Notes under the pieces: model-generated
What the model was told of the DNA's origin: nothing
Database searches by the model: none
Seen by the model: the letters and a program-made list of their open reading frames with translations, nothing else
Part shown: piece after piece, positions 51,304 to 60,282 of the stretch
How the letters are laid out: every line of letters begins with the position of its first letter
How positions within the stretch are numbered: position 1 is the first letter of the stretch
Translations under genes and position numbers: made by a program
Origin: Micromonospora marina
GTDB lineage: Bacteria; Actinomycetota; Actinomycetes; Mycobacteriales; Micromonosporaceae
Assembly: GCF_900091565.1 (NCBI RefSeq)
Contig: NZ_FMCV01000006.1
Span: 166,578 to 230,577 of the forward strand
Length of the DNA: 64,000 nt
Direction: 5' to 3'

Positions 51304-51813
51304 CTACTCGCCGGTCGGGCCGCCTGCCAGTTCCGCCACGATGTCCAGGTGCCCGAGGTGGCGGGCGTACTCCTGCACGAGGTGGAACAGCACCCGCTCC
51401 AGCGACGCCGGGTCGGCGCCGTCCCAACGCCCACCGGGCGCGCCGACCGCGTCGAGGTCACTGCCCTCCACCACCGCCCGCGTGTGCCGGCCCTGGGCGC
51501 GCAGCGCGGCCAGCAGGTCGGTCCGGGTCTCCTCCGGCCCGACGCACCACCGGTCGTCGCGCCGGTCACCCCACGGGTCGCCGACGTCGCGCCCCTGGAA
51601 CCCCCACTCGATCCAGCGCAGCTCCACGTACCGCAGGTGCTTGACCAGTTCCAGCGGCGTCCACCCGGACGGCAGCGCGCTGCGGCGTACGTCGTCCTCG
51701 GACAACGCGAACACCTTCGCCACCACCGTTTCCCGGAAGTAGTCGAGGTAGCGCAGGAACACTTCCGTACGTCCGGCGGCCGGAACGGTTGGCGAAGGAA
51801 ACTCGATGGTCAC
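51304..51813 (-). CDS. DinB/DUF664-family protein
   Basis: 169 aa. DUF664 pattern: FLRYLDYFRETVVAKVFALSEDDVRRSALPSGWTPLELVKHLRYVELRWIEWGFQG, then RVLFHLVQEYARHLGHLDIVAELAGG with the HxxxExxRHxGHxD-type metal ligands. Convergent with the alpha/beta hydrolase (stops 1 base apart). Similar in family, not in detail, to the gene at 29.4 kb. Probable thiol-dependent transferase; substrate unknown. Confidence 0.88.
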   Translation of the reverse strand: MTIEFPSPTVPAAGRTEVFLRYLDYFRETVVAKVFALSEDDVRRSALPSGWTPLELVKHLRYVELRWIEWGFQGRDVGDPWGDRRDDRWCVGPEETRTDLLAALRAQGRHTRAVVEGSDLDAVGAPGGRWDGADPASLERVLFHLVQEYARHLGHLDIVAELAGGPTGE

Positions 51814-51959
51814 CCGACCAGTATCCGCAGGCCCCTAAGCGGGTCGCGAGACCAGGCATCGTCGGCCGGCGAGAGCTTGCACCCGGCACGTGAGAGCTGA
51901 CAATCGCCTGCTGCTGATGCCGTCACTGTTCGCGTGGCCGAACGTCTTCGTCGAGGTCG

Positions 51960-52976
51960 TCAGTCGAGCGTGAGCCGCAGGTCGGCATCGTCCCAGCCGT
52001 CCGAGGCGCACCAGCCTCGCAACCGGCAGCGGTGCGTCCGGGTGCCCTCGACGGCCTCCGCGTACGCCTGCTCGGGGATCGCCGGGATCCCGGCCCGGGT
52101 CAGGTCCTGCAGGGGCGGTGCGCTCACCGGTTGATCGGCGGCCACGATGAAGGAGCCGTCCAGGGTGCGTACCAGTTGCGCGAGGGCACGGGACAACGGC
52201 TCCACCGCGCCGACGTCCGGCCGGTGGTGGGGATCGACACCGCAGCGCACCAACAGCAGTGCCCCGTCGAGCACGGTCACCGCGGCGGAGGCGGATCTGC
52301 CGCATGTGCCGGCGTGGAAGTAGTGCAGCACCGGAAACGCCAGATGTCGTTCACCAAGCCGGACGAGTTCCGGGGTCAGGCTGGTGAGGTGCTGAGTGAA
52401 CATGGGGGCGAACTGCCCGTCCGCCCAGCCGCGGCGGACGATGTCGGCCGGATCGGCGCCCAGGGCGGTGATGTGACCGGCGATCGTACGCTTGTCGACC
52501 ACGGCGGGCACCACCTGCATCAGGTACGTGATGCCCAGGGTGACCAGGAACAGACCGGTGAGCACGGCGACGTTCGTCGCGAGCTGAGCAGCCGCGTTTC
52601 CCGGCGTGTAGTCACCGACACCGAGGGTGAAGATCGAGAATCCGGTGTAGTAGAACCTGGACCAACCGTCGGCGGGACGGCCGAACTGGTCGAGCACCGC
52701 ATCCGGGGTGGCACTGAAGACCAGGAGCCAGCCGAGCCACAGCCCGGTCACCCAGGCCGCGAATGTGACCACCAGCACGCTGGTGCCGGACCAGCGCAGC
52801 AGTCGGTGCCGGCGAGGGCCACGGCCGGCGAGCCTGCGAATCAGACGCCAGACGCCCTGCGACACGCGCCGGGTGAGCCAACCGGCCCCGCCCGCCAGGG
52901 ACAGTGTCGTCAACGCCGCGTCCAGCAGGATCGCCCCCACCACCAGCAGACCGGCCGAAACCAACAGCACACTCAT
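51960..52976 (-). CDS. Two-TM potassium-channel-like membrane protein
   Basis: 338 aa from ATG 52976 (GGGGTGAAG upstream). An N-terminal helix, a basic loop, then a helix (VLVVTFAAWVTGLWLGWLLVF), a pore segment with the filter-like TLGVGDY and a following helix (LATNVAVLTGLFLVTLGITYLMQ). Pore-loop sequence TLGVGDYTP matches the TxGxGD consensus of K+ channels. The 160-residue cytoplasmic C-terminus has no recognisable RCK domain. Function as an ion channel is likely but ion selectivity is inferred only from the filter. Confidence 0.8.
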   Translation of the reverse strand: MSVLLVSAGLLVVGAILLDAALTTLSLAGGAGWLTRRVSQGVWRLIRRLAGRGPRRHRLLRWSGTSVLVVTFAAWVTGLWLGWLLVFSATPDAVLDQFGRPADGWSRFYYTGFSIFTLGVGDYTPGNAAAQLATNVAVLTGLFLVTLGITYLMQVVPAVVDKRTIAGHITALGADPADIVRRGWADGQFAPMFTQHLTSLTPELVRLGERHLAFPVLHYFHAGTCGRSASAAVTVLDGALLLVRCGVDPHHRPDVGAVEPLSRALAQLVRTLDGSFIVAADQPVSAPPLQDLTRAGIPAIPEQAYAEAVEGTRTHRCRLRGWCASDGWDDADLRLTLD

Positions 52977-53090
52977 CGCTTCACCCCATTTCGCCCGGCG
53001 TCTCGGCTCGCAGAACGCTCCGTACCGGATCAACCTCAGGCACAGCGGCGGCCGGCGCAACTTGCAGGCCGGTGATGCGCGGGGCGGAGG

Positions 53091-53666
53091 CTAACGACGG
53101 CCACCGAGAAAGGCGTGGGTGACGACGCCGGCGACGGCGATGGTGGCGGCGGAGACGGCGGCTGAGGTGGTGCCCGCCGGTTGCAGCATCCAGGTCAGGA
53201 CCTCCTGGTACGTGTGCCCGCTCGCCGGTCCGGACAGCACCACCACCAGCGTCCACCCGACCGGGAGGAGCCAGGCCCACTGCGCACCCCAGGCGGCTCC
53301 GATGGCGAGGAGCCCAGCGAGCCCGGCGGTGTCCCGGATCATCAGCGCCGTCTTCGCCAGCGGTTCGCCGGTCAGCACCGGCGCCGCGGAGATGAGGGCC
53401 GCGGTGGCCATCACCGCCAGGAGGTGCGCGGCACGACGGGGCCGCCAGGCGAGGGAAGCCGTCCGCTCCAGCTCGGGATCGGCGCCGGTGAGCCCGGGCC
53501 CGAACGCGACGGTGGCGACGAGCGCGGACAACGACGCGACCGCGAGCCTGAGCCGCGGCTCATCGGTCGCCTGTCCCAGCCACCACGACACGAGTACGCC
53601 GGCCGCTGCCGCCCCGGCGGCGGCAACGACCCCCCGGCACCGCAGGTACAGCGTGAGCCATCTCAT
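53091..53666 (-). CDS. Hydrophobic membrane protein, possible ABC permease subunit
   Basis: 191 aa with about five or six helices (for example GVVAAAGAAAAGVLVSWWLG, LAVMATAALISAAPVLTG, LLPVGWTLVVVLSGP). No named family. ATG 53666 overlaps the stop of the larger membrane protein by 4 bases, so it is the last gene of the sigma/anti-sigma/ABC operon. Probably the second membrane subunit of the exporter. Confidence 0.75.
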   Translation of the reverse strand: MRWLTLYLRCRGVVAAAGAAAAGVLVSWWLGQATDEPRLRLAVASLSALVATVAFGPGLTGADPELERTASLAWRPRRAAHLLAVMATAALISAAPVLTGEPLAKTALMIRDTAGLAGLLAIGAAWGAQWAWLLPVGWTLVVVLSGPASGHTYQEVLTWMLQPAGTTSAAVSAATIAVAGVVTHAFLGGRR

Positions 53667-55003
53667 CTGTCGTCACCGGCCAGGATGTCGAGCAGGTTCA
53701 CCTCGGTGCAGGCCAACGCCGCCTTGCGCAGCGCGGCGACCCGGTCCCGCTGTTCGGCCGCCGGGAGCGCGCCGAGCGCCTGCCACGTCTGGAGTGCCGC
53801 GTCGCGGTCCGGGCCCGCCGGTGGTGCGCCGTCGGTCAGCCAGGCGGCCGCGGCCAGCCGCGCGACGCGGTTCGCCCGCGCCGCGTCGGGGTTCCCGAGG
53901 GTGTACGCACACGGCCGGGTGCCCGCCCCGTCCAGGAGACGCCACCGCAGCTCGTCCGGACCTGCCTTGGCGCCACCCCATGGAGCGAGCTCGAGTTCCA
54001 CGAGCAGCACGTCCTGCGGTTGTGGGGCGGGCGGAACCTCGTACCAGGATTCGGGTGTCTCGTGCACCGCGGTCGGTGCCTGCGGGAGCTTCGCCGACAG
54101 CGTCGCGAGCGCCTGCCGCGCCGGCTCCCGCAGATCGGTCAGTGCGCCGGCATGGACCCTGGTGACACACACGGCGGGCTCCGGCTCGGAGTCGCAGACA
54201 AGCGCGGCGGCCGCCGTGTCGGGCACCGGCAGCCGCTGCCGGCCGGCGGGGAGTATGGCCAGGGCCACCACTGCCGCGGCCACGGCCGGCAGGACCGCCG
54301 CCGTCCGGGTGGTCCGGGTGGAGCACAGGAAGCCGGCGAGCGCACTCACCGCCAGGCCGACCAGCCACACGGTGTGTGCGACGCTGACTCTGCCCAGCAC
54401 CGTCACGAAGTCGCCCCAGAAGCCGAACGGTGACGGGGTCAGCAGGTGGACGGCCTTCGGCACGTGGGCGTACCCCCGATCGGTGATGGCGACGAGCGCC
54501 ACTGTGGCGCCGACGACGGCGGTGACCGGCGGAGTCAGCCGTGCCGGCGCGAGCGCCCCGACGGTCATGCCGAGCCAGACGCCGGACACCATCCAGAGGA
54601 CACCGACACCGGCTATCACGATGGACTGGCCCGGCAGGTAGCTCGCGTACGCCGCGACCTGGACCGCACCGCCGACGTACATCAGGCAGTAGCCGGCGGC
54701 CCCGCAGAGCGCCATGGCCACGGCCGCCGGCAGCACCCGCTGCCACCGCGGACGGGCGGTCGCCGCGACCAGTTCCCCGGTGCGGCTACGACGGTCGCGC
54801 CCTGCCTGCCACGCGCCCAGGCCGAGCGCCATCGGCCAGAGGATGAACAGGTACTCCCGCTGCCAGAGCGCCAGCAACATCCACCGTCCGCCCCAACCGT
54901 CCACGGCGAGATACAGCAGGGGCGTACCGAGCAGTGCGGCGCCCAGGGCCAACCAGAGCGCCGACGAGCGACGGATCTCGATACGGAGGATCCGGCCGAT
55001 CAT
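53663..55003 (-). CDS. ABC exporter membrane subunit with large C-terminal soluble part
   Basis: 446 aa. Six to eight helices in residues 1-260 (LWLALGAALLGTPLLYLAVD, VIAGVGVLWMVSGVWLGMTVGAL and others), then a soluble segment of about 190 residues with RQRLPVPDTAAAALVCDSEPEPAVCVTRVHAGAL. The pattern resembles ABC-2-type permeases that lack clear motifs. Overlaps the ATPase gene by 4 bases. Works with the ATPase at 55.0 kb in a system switched on by the ECF sigma factor at 56.6 kb. Confidence 0.75.
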   Translation of the reverse strand: MIGRILRIEIRRSSALWLALGAALLGTPLLYLAVDGWGGRWMLLALWQREYLFILWPMALGLGAWQAGRDRRSRTGELVAATARPRWQRVLPAAVAMALCGAAGYCLMYVGGAVQVAAYASYLPGQSIVIAGVGVLWMVSGVWLGMTVGALAPARLTPPVTAVVGATVALVAITDRGYAHVPKAVHLLTPSPFGFWGDFVTVLGRVSVAHTVWLVGLAVSALAGFLCSTRTTRTAAVLPAVAAAVVALAILPAGRQRLPVPDTAAAALVCDSEPEPAVCVTRVHAGALTDLREPARQALATLSAKLPQAPTAVHETPESWYEVPPAPQPQDVLLVELELAPWGGAKAGPDELRWRLLDGAGTRPCAYTLGNPDAARANRVARLAAAAWLTDGAPPAGPDRDAALQTWQALGALPAAEQRDRVAALRKAALACTEVNLLDILAGDDR

Positions 55004-55824
55004 GCGGTGCCCCCTGCCGCGGCGCGGTGCCGGCGCAACAGTTCCGTGTACCCGCGCTCGGCCGAACTGTCACCGACCCCCGCACGGCCCAGCTCCACGA
55101 GATCCGTCGGCACACCCTGGAACACCAGCCGGCCGGCATCCATCAGCACCACGTTCGTGCAGGCGGCAACCACGTCCTCCACCAGGTGGGTGGAGACGAC
55201 GACGCAGCTCTGCCCGCCCAGCTCGCGCAGCAGCGAGCGGAGAGCCATCCGCTGCTCGGGGTCGAGACCGACCGTCGGCTCGTCCAGCAGCAGGATCTCC
55301 GGGTCGTTGACGATCGCCTGCGCGATGCCGGCTCGCCGCACCATCCCACCGGACAGTGCCTTCATGCGAGAGCCGGCACGCTCGGCCAGGCCCACCCGTT
55401 CCAGCGCACGCTGGACCGCATCCGGGATGTCGTGCCCCGGCACCTCCTTCAGCCAGGCGAGGTATTCGACGAACTCCCGCACGGTGAACCGGCCGTAGAA
55501 CCCGAATTCCTGCGGCAGGTAGCCGATCGACCGACGCAGCGCCCGCAGGTCGGGTCGTGCGTGCACGGCATGACCGAGTAGTTCGAGCTCACCGCCGGCC
55601 GGGCGTGCCATGGTCGCGAGCGCCCGCATCAGTGTCGTCTTGCCGGCACCGTTGGGACCGAGCAGCCCGTGCACACCGCTGCCCAATGACAGGTCGAGAC
55701 CATCGACGGCAAAGTGTCTGCCCGCTCGCACCCGAAGCCCCGCCGCCCGGATCGCCCATGCGTACGTCGTCGGTGCCAGGAGGGCGGCACCGATCACCTT
55801 CCTCATTCCGTATCTCCTGCTCAT
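55000..55824 (-). CDS. ABC-2-type exporter ATPase
   Basis: 274 aa from ATG 55824, overlapping the anti-sigma stop (ATGA); ATG 55806 has a better AGGAG spacing and is possible. Walker A GPNGAGKTTLM, Q-loop GYLPQEFGFYGRFTV, signature LSGGMVRRAGIAQAI, Walker B LLLDEPTVGLDPEQR and switch VSTHLVEDV. The pattern belongs to the ABCB/DrrA-like export group. Fourth-last gene of the ECF operon, most likely exporting a compound (lipid, antibiotic or peptide) sensed by the sigma system. Confidence 0.93.
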   Translation of the reverse strand: MSRRYGMRKVIGAALLAPTTYAWAIRAAGLRVRAGRHFAVDGLDLSLGSGVHGLLGPNGAGKTTLMRALATMARPAGGELELLGHAVHARPDLRALRRSIGYLPQEFGFYGRFTVREFVEYLAWLKEVPGHDIPDAVQRALERVGLAERAGSRMKALSGGMVRRAGIAQAIVNDPEILLLDEPTVGLDPEQRMALRSLLRELGGQSCVVVSTHLVEDVVAACTNVVLMDAGRLVFQGVPTDLVELGRAGVGDSSAERGYTELLRRHRAAAGGTA

Positions 55825-56627
55825 CGAAGCTCCGCGTAACCACTGCGTCGAGACGCGAGGACGACAGCCACCACCGCGGTCAGCGCCGCCCAGCCGGGCA
55901 GGGCGGCCTCGGTCAGCAGCACCGGTAGCCGGGCGGTGACGATGCTCGGGCCGACGACCACCATGGCCCACAGCAGCGCCAGGCCCCCCGCCGCTCTGGG
56001 TAGGCCGACCACCTTGCCGAGCGCCAGCGCACACGCCGTGAAGGCCAGGCAGGGCATCAACCAGCGGGCCGGGGATGCGCCGACCGACCAACCGGCCACC
56101 GTCAGCACCGGAATCACCACGACGAGCACGACGAGGGTTCGTCGCAGCACCATCCCGAGGCCGGCCCGCGCGGTCGCCACGACCAGTTCGTGGGCCGCGT
56201 CGAGCCGCCGGGTCCAGGCGGTGGCGACCCCGAGGAGCGGCGCGACCGGCGCCAGGAGCACCACCAGCGACGGCAGCGCCGTACCACGGCCGGCGACGGC
56301 CAGGTCGAACCCGAGCGCGACCAGCACCATCAGCACCGTCGTCGCGAGCCACGGAACGAACACCGGCGTCACCCACCGGCCGGACGGCGCAGGCATCCAC
56401 CGACGCCGGACCGTTGCCGGCGCGGCGGCGGAGATCGCCGCGTCCACCCGCACCCGGACGGAAGCCAACAACGCCACCGCGTCACCGTCGATGACGTGCG
56501 TCAGCCGGCTCCGGCAGGCGGCACACCGCTCCAGATGTGTCTCCATCGCCCACAGGACGTCCGGCGCGACAGCCGGATCACCAGCGGCGTAGCGACCCAA
56601 CGCCCTGGCGGAGATGTGTGCGTTCAC
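55821..56627 (-). CDS. Membrane anti-sigma-like protein with zinc-finger N-terminus
   Basis: 268 aa from GTG 56627, coupled to the sigma stop as GTGA. The N-terminus has a zinc-finger anti-sigma motif: a His in METHLERC, then C and C spaced HxxxCxxC (about residues 31-38). Then follow about six helices (LATTVLMVLVALGFDLAV, LVVLLAPVAPLLGVATAW, MVLRRTLVVLVVVIPVLTVAGW and others). Most zinc-finger anti-sigmas have one helix; a six-helix sensor resembles an ABC-permease-like domain instead. It should bind and hold the ECF sigma factor until the membrane signal arrives. Confidence 0.82.
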   Translation of the reverse strand: MNAHISARALGRYAAGDPAVAPDVLWAMETHLERCAACRSRLTHVIDGDAVALLASVRVRVDAAISAAAPATVRRRWMPAPSGRWVTPVFVPWLATTVLMVLVALGFDLAVAGRGTALPSLVVLLAPVAPLLGVATAWTRRLDAAHELVVATARAGLGMVLRRTLVVLVVVIPVLTVAGWSVGASPARWLMPCLAFTACALALGKVVGLPRAAGGLALLWAMVVVGPSIVTARLPVLLTEAALPGWAALTAVVAVVLASRRSGYAELR

Positions 56628-57163
56628 GACAACGCCTCCCGGAGTGCCAGTCGCGCACGACGGGCGCGAGTCTTCACGGTTCCCTCCGGAAGACCGAGCA
56701 TGATCGCGGTCTCCCGGACCGAGAGTCCGTCCAGCACCAGGGCGTGCAGCACCTGGCGCAGTTCCGGTGCCAGCCGGCGCAGCGCGTCACCGATGTCGTC
56801 GCCGATCGCGCCGGCGAGCACCACATCCTCCGCCGCCGGTGGATTCTCCGAGGCCAGCGGCAGCGGCACCGCCTGGGAATCCCTCGCTCGCCGCCGGAAT
56901 CCGTCGACGAGCCGCCGCGCGGCGATCGACCACAGCCAGCCGACCGCGCTACCGGCGCTCACGCCCGCGTAGGAGCCGGCGGCCCGCCACACCGCGAGGT
57001 AAGTCTCCTGGAGGACGTCAGCGATCAGGTCGTCGTCGGCGCAGCGACGGCGGAGACGAACGAGCAACCACGGGGACGTGCGACGATACAGCTCGTCGAA
57101 CGCCGCGCCGTCGCCACGCGCGATCCGCCGCAGCAACTCCCCTTCGTCTTCCCTCACGCCCAT
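56624..57163 (-). CDS. ECF RNA polymerase sigma factor (SigK-like sigma-70)
   Basis: 179 aa from ATG 57163 (TTG 57175 in frame is weaker). Region 2: AFDELYRRTSPWLLVRLRRRCADDDLIADVLQETYLAVWRAAGSY (about residues 20-75). Region 4: LAPELRQVLHALVLDGLSVRETAIMLGLPEGTVKTRARRARLALREAL (about 125-175). Between them the linker is short with no C-terminal extension. First gene of the five-gene operon; the next gene is its anti-sigma. Confidence 0.94.
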   Translation of the reverse strand: MGVREDEGELLRRIARGDGAAFDELYRRTSPWLLVRLRRRCADDDLIADVLQETYLAVWRAAGSYAGVSAGSAVGWLWSIAARRLVDGFRRRARDSQAVPLPLASENPPAAEDVVLAGAIGDDIGDALRRLAPELRQVLHALVLDGLSVRETAIMLGLPEGTVKTRARRARLALREALS

Positions 57164-57289
57164 ACAGACGCCCAACCCCCAAGATCAGGTTCTCTCCGGT
57201 ACGACCAGCTCTCCGATCACCGCCCCGGCTCGGCTCGGGCACACCGCACCTGCTCGTCGGTACGGTTGCGGTGCTGCTCCGGCCCGCCT

Positions 57290-57475
57290 CACCCCACCGT
57301 CCCCCACCACTTTCCGGCCATCCTCGTCTGCGAGGCGAGCGCCTTGCGGGCCCGGGATCCCCGGTTGTGGGCGGCCGGGAGCCTGGTGATGGCGGCGAGC
57401 ACGGTGGTGCACGGCGTCACCGCCACGCCCGGTCGCCGCTGGTATGCCAAGCGGTCGCCGGAGTCCGCCGACTGA
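57290..57475 (+). pseudogene. Possible gene remnant in the gap between the ECF sigma and MscS genes
   Basis: In the 339-bp gap 57164-57502 one plus-strand stretch reads SALRARDPRLWAAGSLVMAA, then TVVHGVTATPGRRWYAKR and a TGA at 57473. It looks like part of a small hydrophobic protein, but it has no start, no upstream coding signal and no family I know. It may be chance in GC-rich DNA. The rest of the gap should contain the sigma-factor promoter, for which I could not pick boxes. Confidence 0.2.
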
Positions 57476-57502
57476 GGGCGCTCGGTGCGCCCGCCGCCGG
57501 CA

Positions 57503-58429
57503 TCATTCTCGGTCGGCCGGGGCGGTGGCCGTTCTGGGCGGCAGCGACGAGTGGACGGTGATGTCCTGCGTCACCGACGCCACGCGTATGCCGTTGTCTG
57601 CGAGACGGTCGAGCACCCGGCGGGTGACCTGGTCCTTGACCTGCCGGGCGGCGCGTACCGGCACCACGAACCGGGCGGACAACTCGACCCAGTTCGGGGT
57701 GGCGCGGACGAAGACGCGGACGTCGACCTCCGCCTCGGCGACCGGGTAGCGGTGGCGCATCTGCTCGATGGCGCGTCGCGCCTCGGCGGTCGAGGAGATG
57801 TCCCGTGCCTCCTCGCACAGGATGCGCTCCGCCAGGTGCCAGTCCGCCTCGTAGGGGATGGGCAGCGTCAACTCCTCCCACAGGTGATCCAGTACGGTGC
57901 TGCTGTTGAACACCGGCGCGGTGAACACGAAGCGGTTCGACAGCGACACCACCCGTCCGGTGTACTGACGGCCGCGGATCCACGAGTCCGGGTCGGAGGA
58001 GGAGCCGCTCTCCAGGATCCGGGTCCGCAGCGGGGTGATGTCCAGGACGTCTCCGCGTACCCCGCACATCTGGATCCGGTCACCGACGCGGAACTGCCGC
58101 CCGGTGAGGATGCTGATCCACCCCGCGAACGCCCCGATGACCTCCTGCATGGCCAACGCGAGACCGGCGGCGGCCAAGCCCAGGACCACGCCGATCCGCC
58201 CGGCGAACGGCCGCCACAACACCGCCAGCGTGATCAGCAACGCCACGACGGTCAGGTAGTGCACCGCCTTGCGCAGGTAGTAACGATTACTGGTGTCCTC
58301 CACCCGCATCGTGGCCACCCGGCCGGCGAGTACGGCGATGAGAACAGCCAGCACGACCAGCACAGCGCTTGTCACGAAACGACCGCTCACGCTGCTGCTG
58401 TCCCAGACAGCCTCCAGGAACCGCTCCAT
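57503..58429 (-). CDS. MscS-family mechanosensitive channel
   Basis: 308 aa from ATG 58429. Helices at about residues 17-37 and 55-75, then the pore-lining helix (VVLGLAAAGLALAMQEVIGAFAGWISIL) with the Gly/Ala-rich pattern of MscS TM3, followed by GRQFRVGDRIQMCGVRGDVLDITPLRTRIL, the MscS beta domain start. The C-terminal cytoplasmic domain ends with an ITVHSSLPPR tail. Opens on membrane tension to release osmolytes, or serves a small-conductance role. Separate from the neighbouring antiporter by 155 bp. Confidence 0.93.
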   Translation of the reverse strand: MERFLEAVWDSSSVSGRFVTSAVLVVLAVLIAVLAGRVATMRVEDTSNRYYLRKAVHYLTVVALLITLAVLWRPFAGRIGVVLGLAAAGLALAMQEVIGAFAGWISILTGRQFRVGDRIQMCGVRGDVLDITPLRTRILESGSSSDPDSWIRGRQYTGRVVSLSNRFVFTAPVFNSSTVLDHLWEELTLPIPYEADWHLAERILCEEARDISSTAEARRAIEQMRHRYPVAEAEVDVRVFVRATPNWVELSARFVVPVRAARQVKDQVTRRVLDRLADNGIRVASVTQDITVHSSLPPRTATAPADRE

Positions 58430-58584
58430 GCCGCCTACCCACCGTTCTCGGCGCTGGTCCCAGCCTAGGCAACCGTCGGCGGGGGATCCCGGGAACGCCT
58501 CCATCGGTAGGGCCCGGTGAGGTGGTGCGCGGGGTGCGTCGGCGTGTCCTACGGGAGCGCCGGCCGGCCGTACCGGTCGCTGCG

Positions 58585-59907
58585 CTACTCCGGGCCGGCC
58601 TGACCGTCGCCGGGACCGTCGCGGCGGGCGGCACGGTCGCCGGAGCCGGGCTCGGCCGTCTCCGGCGGCGTCCCCGCAGACCGCCCGACCCGCCGCCGGA
58701 TCCGGCGCACCACCCCGTGCCAGGCGGGCGTCTCGCGGTCCTCGTCGAAGGCCCGCGCGACCACGACATCGGTCGAGGAGTGCGCCAGGATCGAGATGAC
58801 GATGGTCAGCGCCACCAGGTGGAACACCTCGTCGCCGGCGGCGATGCCGGACTCGAGCACCAGCAGCCCGTAGACCACCGAGGCGAAGCCCTTCGGTCCG
58901 AACCACATCGCGGCGGCCTGCTCCCGCAGGCCCAGACCCGAGCGCAAGAAGGAGACCCACAGTGCCACCGGCCGGGCCACCACGATCGCCAGGACGGCGA
59001 AGACCCAGCCGGCCCAGGAGATCTCCCCGAGGAACTCCACCGAGATCAGCGCCCCGAACACCAGCAGCGCGGCCAGTTTCAACAGCTCGGCGACGTTCTC
59101 CCCGAAGTGCTCGAACGCCACCCGCTGCCGCGGCCCGAAGGTCGCCACGGTGATCCCGGCGGCGAACGCGGCGAGGAACAGGTTGCCGTGGGTCGCCTTA
59201 CCCAGCGCCAGCACCAGCAGCCCGATCGCCACCCCGTTGAGCGGCTCGTACGCCGCCGAGGCGGCGAACCAGCGGGTCCGCTCCAGCGCGATCGCGGCCA
59301 ACGGCACCAGCACACCGATCAGCAGCCCGACCGCCAGCTCGGTGCCCAACTCGCCGAGGTGCAGATCCTCCGAGCCGGACGCGATCGCGAGCAGGACCAC
59401 GACGAACGGCAGCGCCAGGCCGTCGTTGACACCCGACTCGACGTTGAGGAGATGCCGCAGCCGGGCGGGAACCTTGTCGTTGCCGACCAGCGCGGCGGCG
59501 AAGACCGGGTCGGTCGGGGCGAGGACCGCCCCGACCAGCAGCGCCTCCGGCCAGTCCAGTCCGGCGACCCAGTGGGCGAGCGCCGCAGTGACGAGCAGGG
59601 TGAGCGGCAGTCCCCATCCCAGGGCGCGCCCGGGCAGCCGCCACGCCGAGCGCAGGTCGGCCCAGCCGACCCGCATCCCATCGGTGAACAGCACCGCGAA
59701 CAGCGCCAGCTCCGCCAGTTGCGCGACGATCGGGGAGTCGGCCCGTAGGTGCAGCACCCCGGTGGTGTCCTCACCGAGCACGAACCCGGCAGCCAGGAAC
59801 AGCGCAGCGGTCGACAGGATGGTGCGTTTGGCCAGCGCAGACACGAGGACGGCGGCCAGGAGGACAGCGGCGAAGCACAGGAGCAGCACAGGACGCCTTC
59901 CGGACAT
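58585..59907 (-). CDS. NhaP/CPA1-type cation:proton antiporter
   Basis: 440 aa with 12-13 helices. CPA1 signatures: VLAPTDPVFAAALVG with the ion-binding Asp, then LLNVESGVNDGLALPFV with the second Asp (the N-D pair), and MWFGPKGFASVVYGLLV. A C-terminal cytoplasmic tail of about 45 residues is rich in Arg/Glu. Exchanges Na+ or K+ for H+. Same strand as the MscS gene; the two may form a turgor/pH stress pair. Confidence 0.93.
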   Translation of the reverse strand: MSGRRPVLLLCFAAVLLAAVLVSALAKRTILSTAALFLAAGFVLGEDTTGVLHLRADSPIVAQLAELALFAVLFTDGMRVGWADLRSAWRLPGRALGWGLPLTLLVTAALAHWVAGLDWPEALLVGAVLAPTDPVFAAALVGNDKVPARLRHLLNVESGVNDGLALPFVVVLLAIASGSEDLHLGELGTELAVGLLIGVLVPLAAIALERTRWFAASAAYEPLNGVAIGLLVLALGKATHGNLFLAAFAAGITVATFGPRQRVAFEHFGENVAELLKLAALLVFGALISVEFLGEISWAGWVFAVLAIVVARPVALWVSFLRSGLGLREQAAAMWFGPKGFASVVYGLLVLESGIAAGDEVFHLVALTIVISILAHSSTDVVVARAFDEDRETPAWHGVVRRIRRRVGRSAGTPPETAEPGSGDRAARRDGPGDGQAGPE

Positions 59908-59948
59908 GGGTCGTCACACTGCCGGCCAGACTCCGCTGCCTTCCCGAG

Positions 59949-60089
59949 CGTGACATGCCGCGTCACGGTAACCCGCGCTCGCCCTGGTAGCACGGGGAGG
60001 TCGGGGACGGCCGCTCTCCCCCGCCACCGGCCGTCCCGCGCAGCGACCTGCCCCCTCGTGCGGTTTCCGAGTGACGATCACCGCGTCAC
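59949..60089. promoter_or_regulatory. Inverted-repeat-rich intergenic region upstream of the antiporter
   Basis: In the 375-bp gap 59908-60282 there are three inverted repeats: CGTGAC / GTCACG (59949-59954, 59962-59967), a 10-bp hairpin GGGACGGCCG / CGGCCGTCCC (60004-60013, 60028-60037), and GTGACG / CGTCAC (60071-60076, 60084-60089). The two GTGAC/GTCAC elements flank the hairpin. The hairpin is placed to terminate the decayed gene at 60.3 kb; the flanking ones could be operator copies for the antiporter. No coding sequence is recognised here. Confidence 0.35.
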
Positions 60090-60282
60090 GAACAACCGCC
60101 GATACCGTCTTCGATGCAGGGTGGCACTCCGTTCGGGACAGCGACGACACCAAGACGGAGAAGTCGCGACCGATGCTCGCCCCTCCCCAGCGGTGCGTCA
60201 TCGCGCTGCGGCCACACCGCGAGCGGCAGAGCCGCGGTCAGGTTGAGGCCGGGAAGGACTGGCAAGCTCTCGGCCTGGTGCA

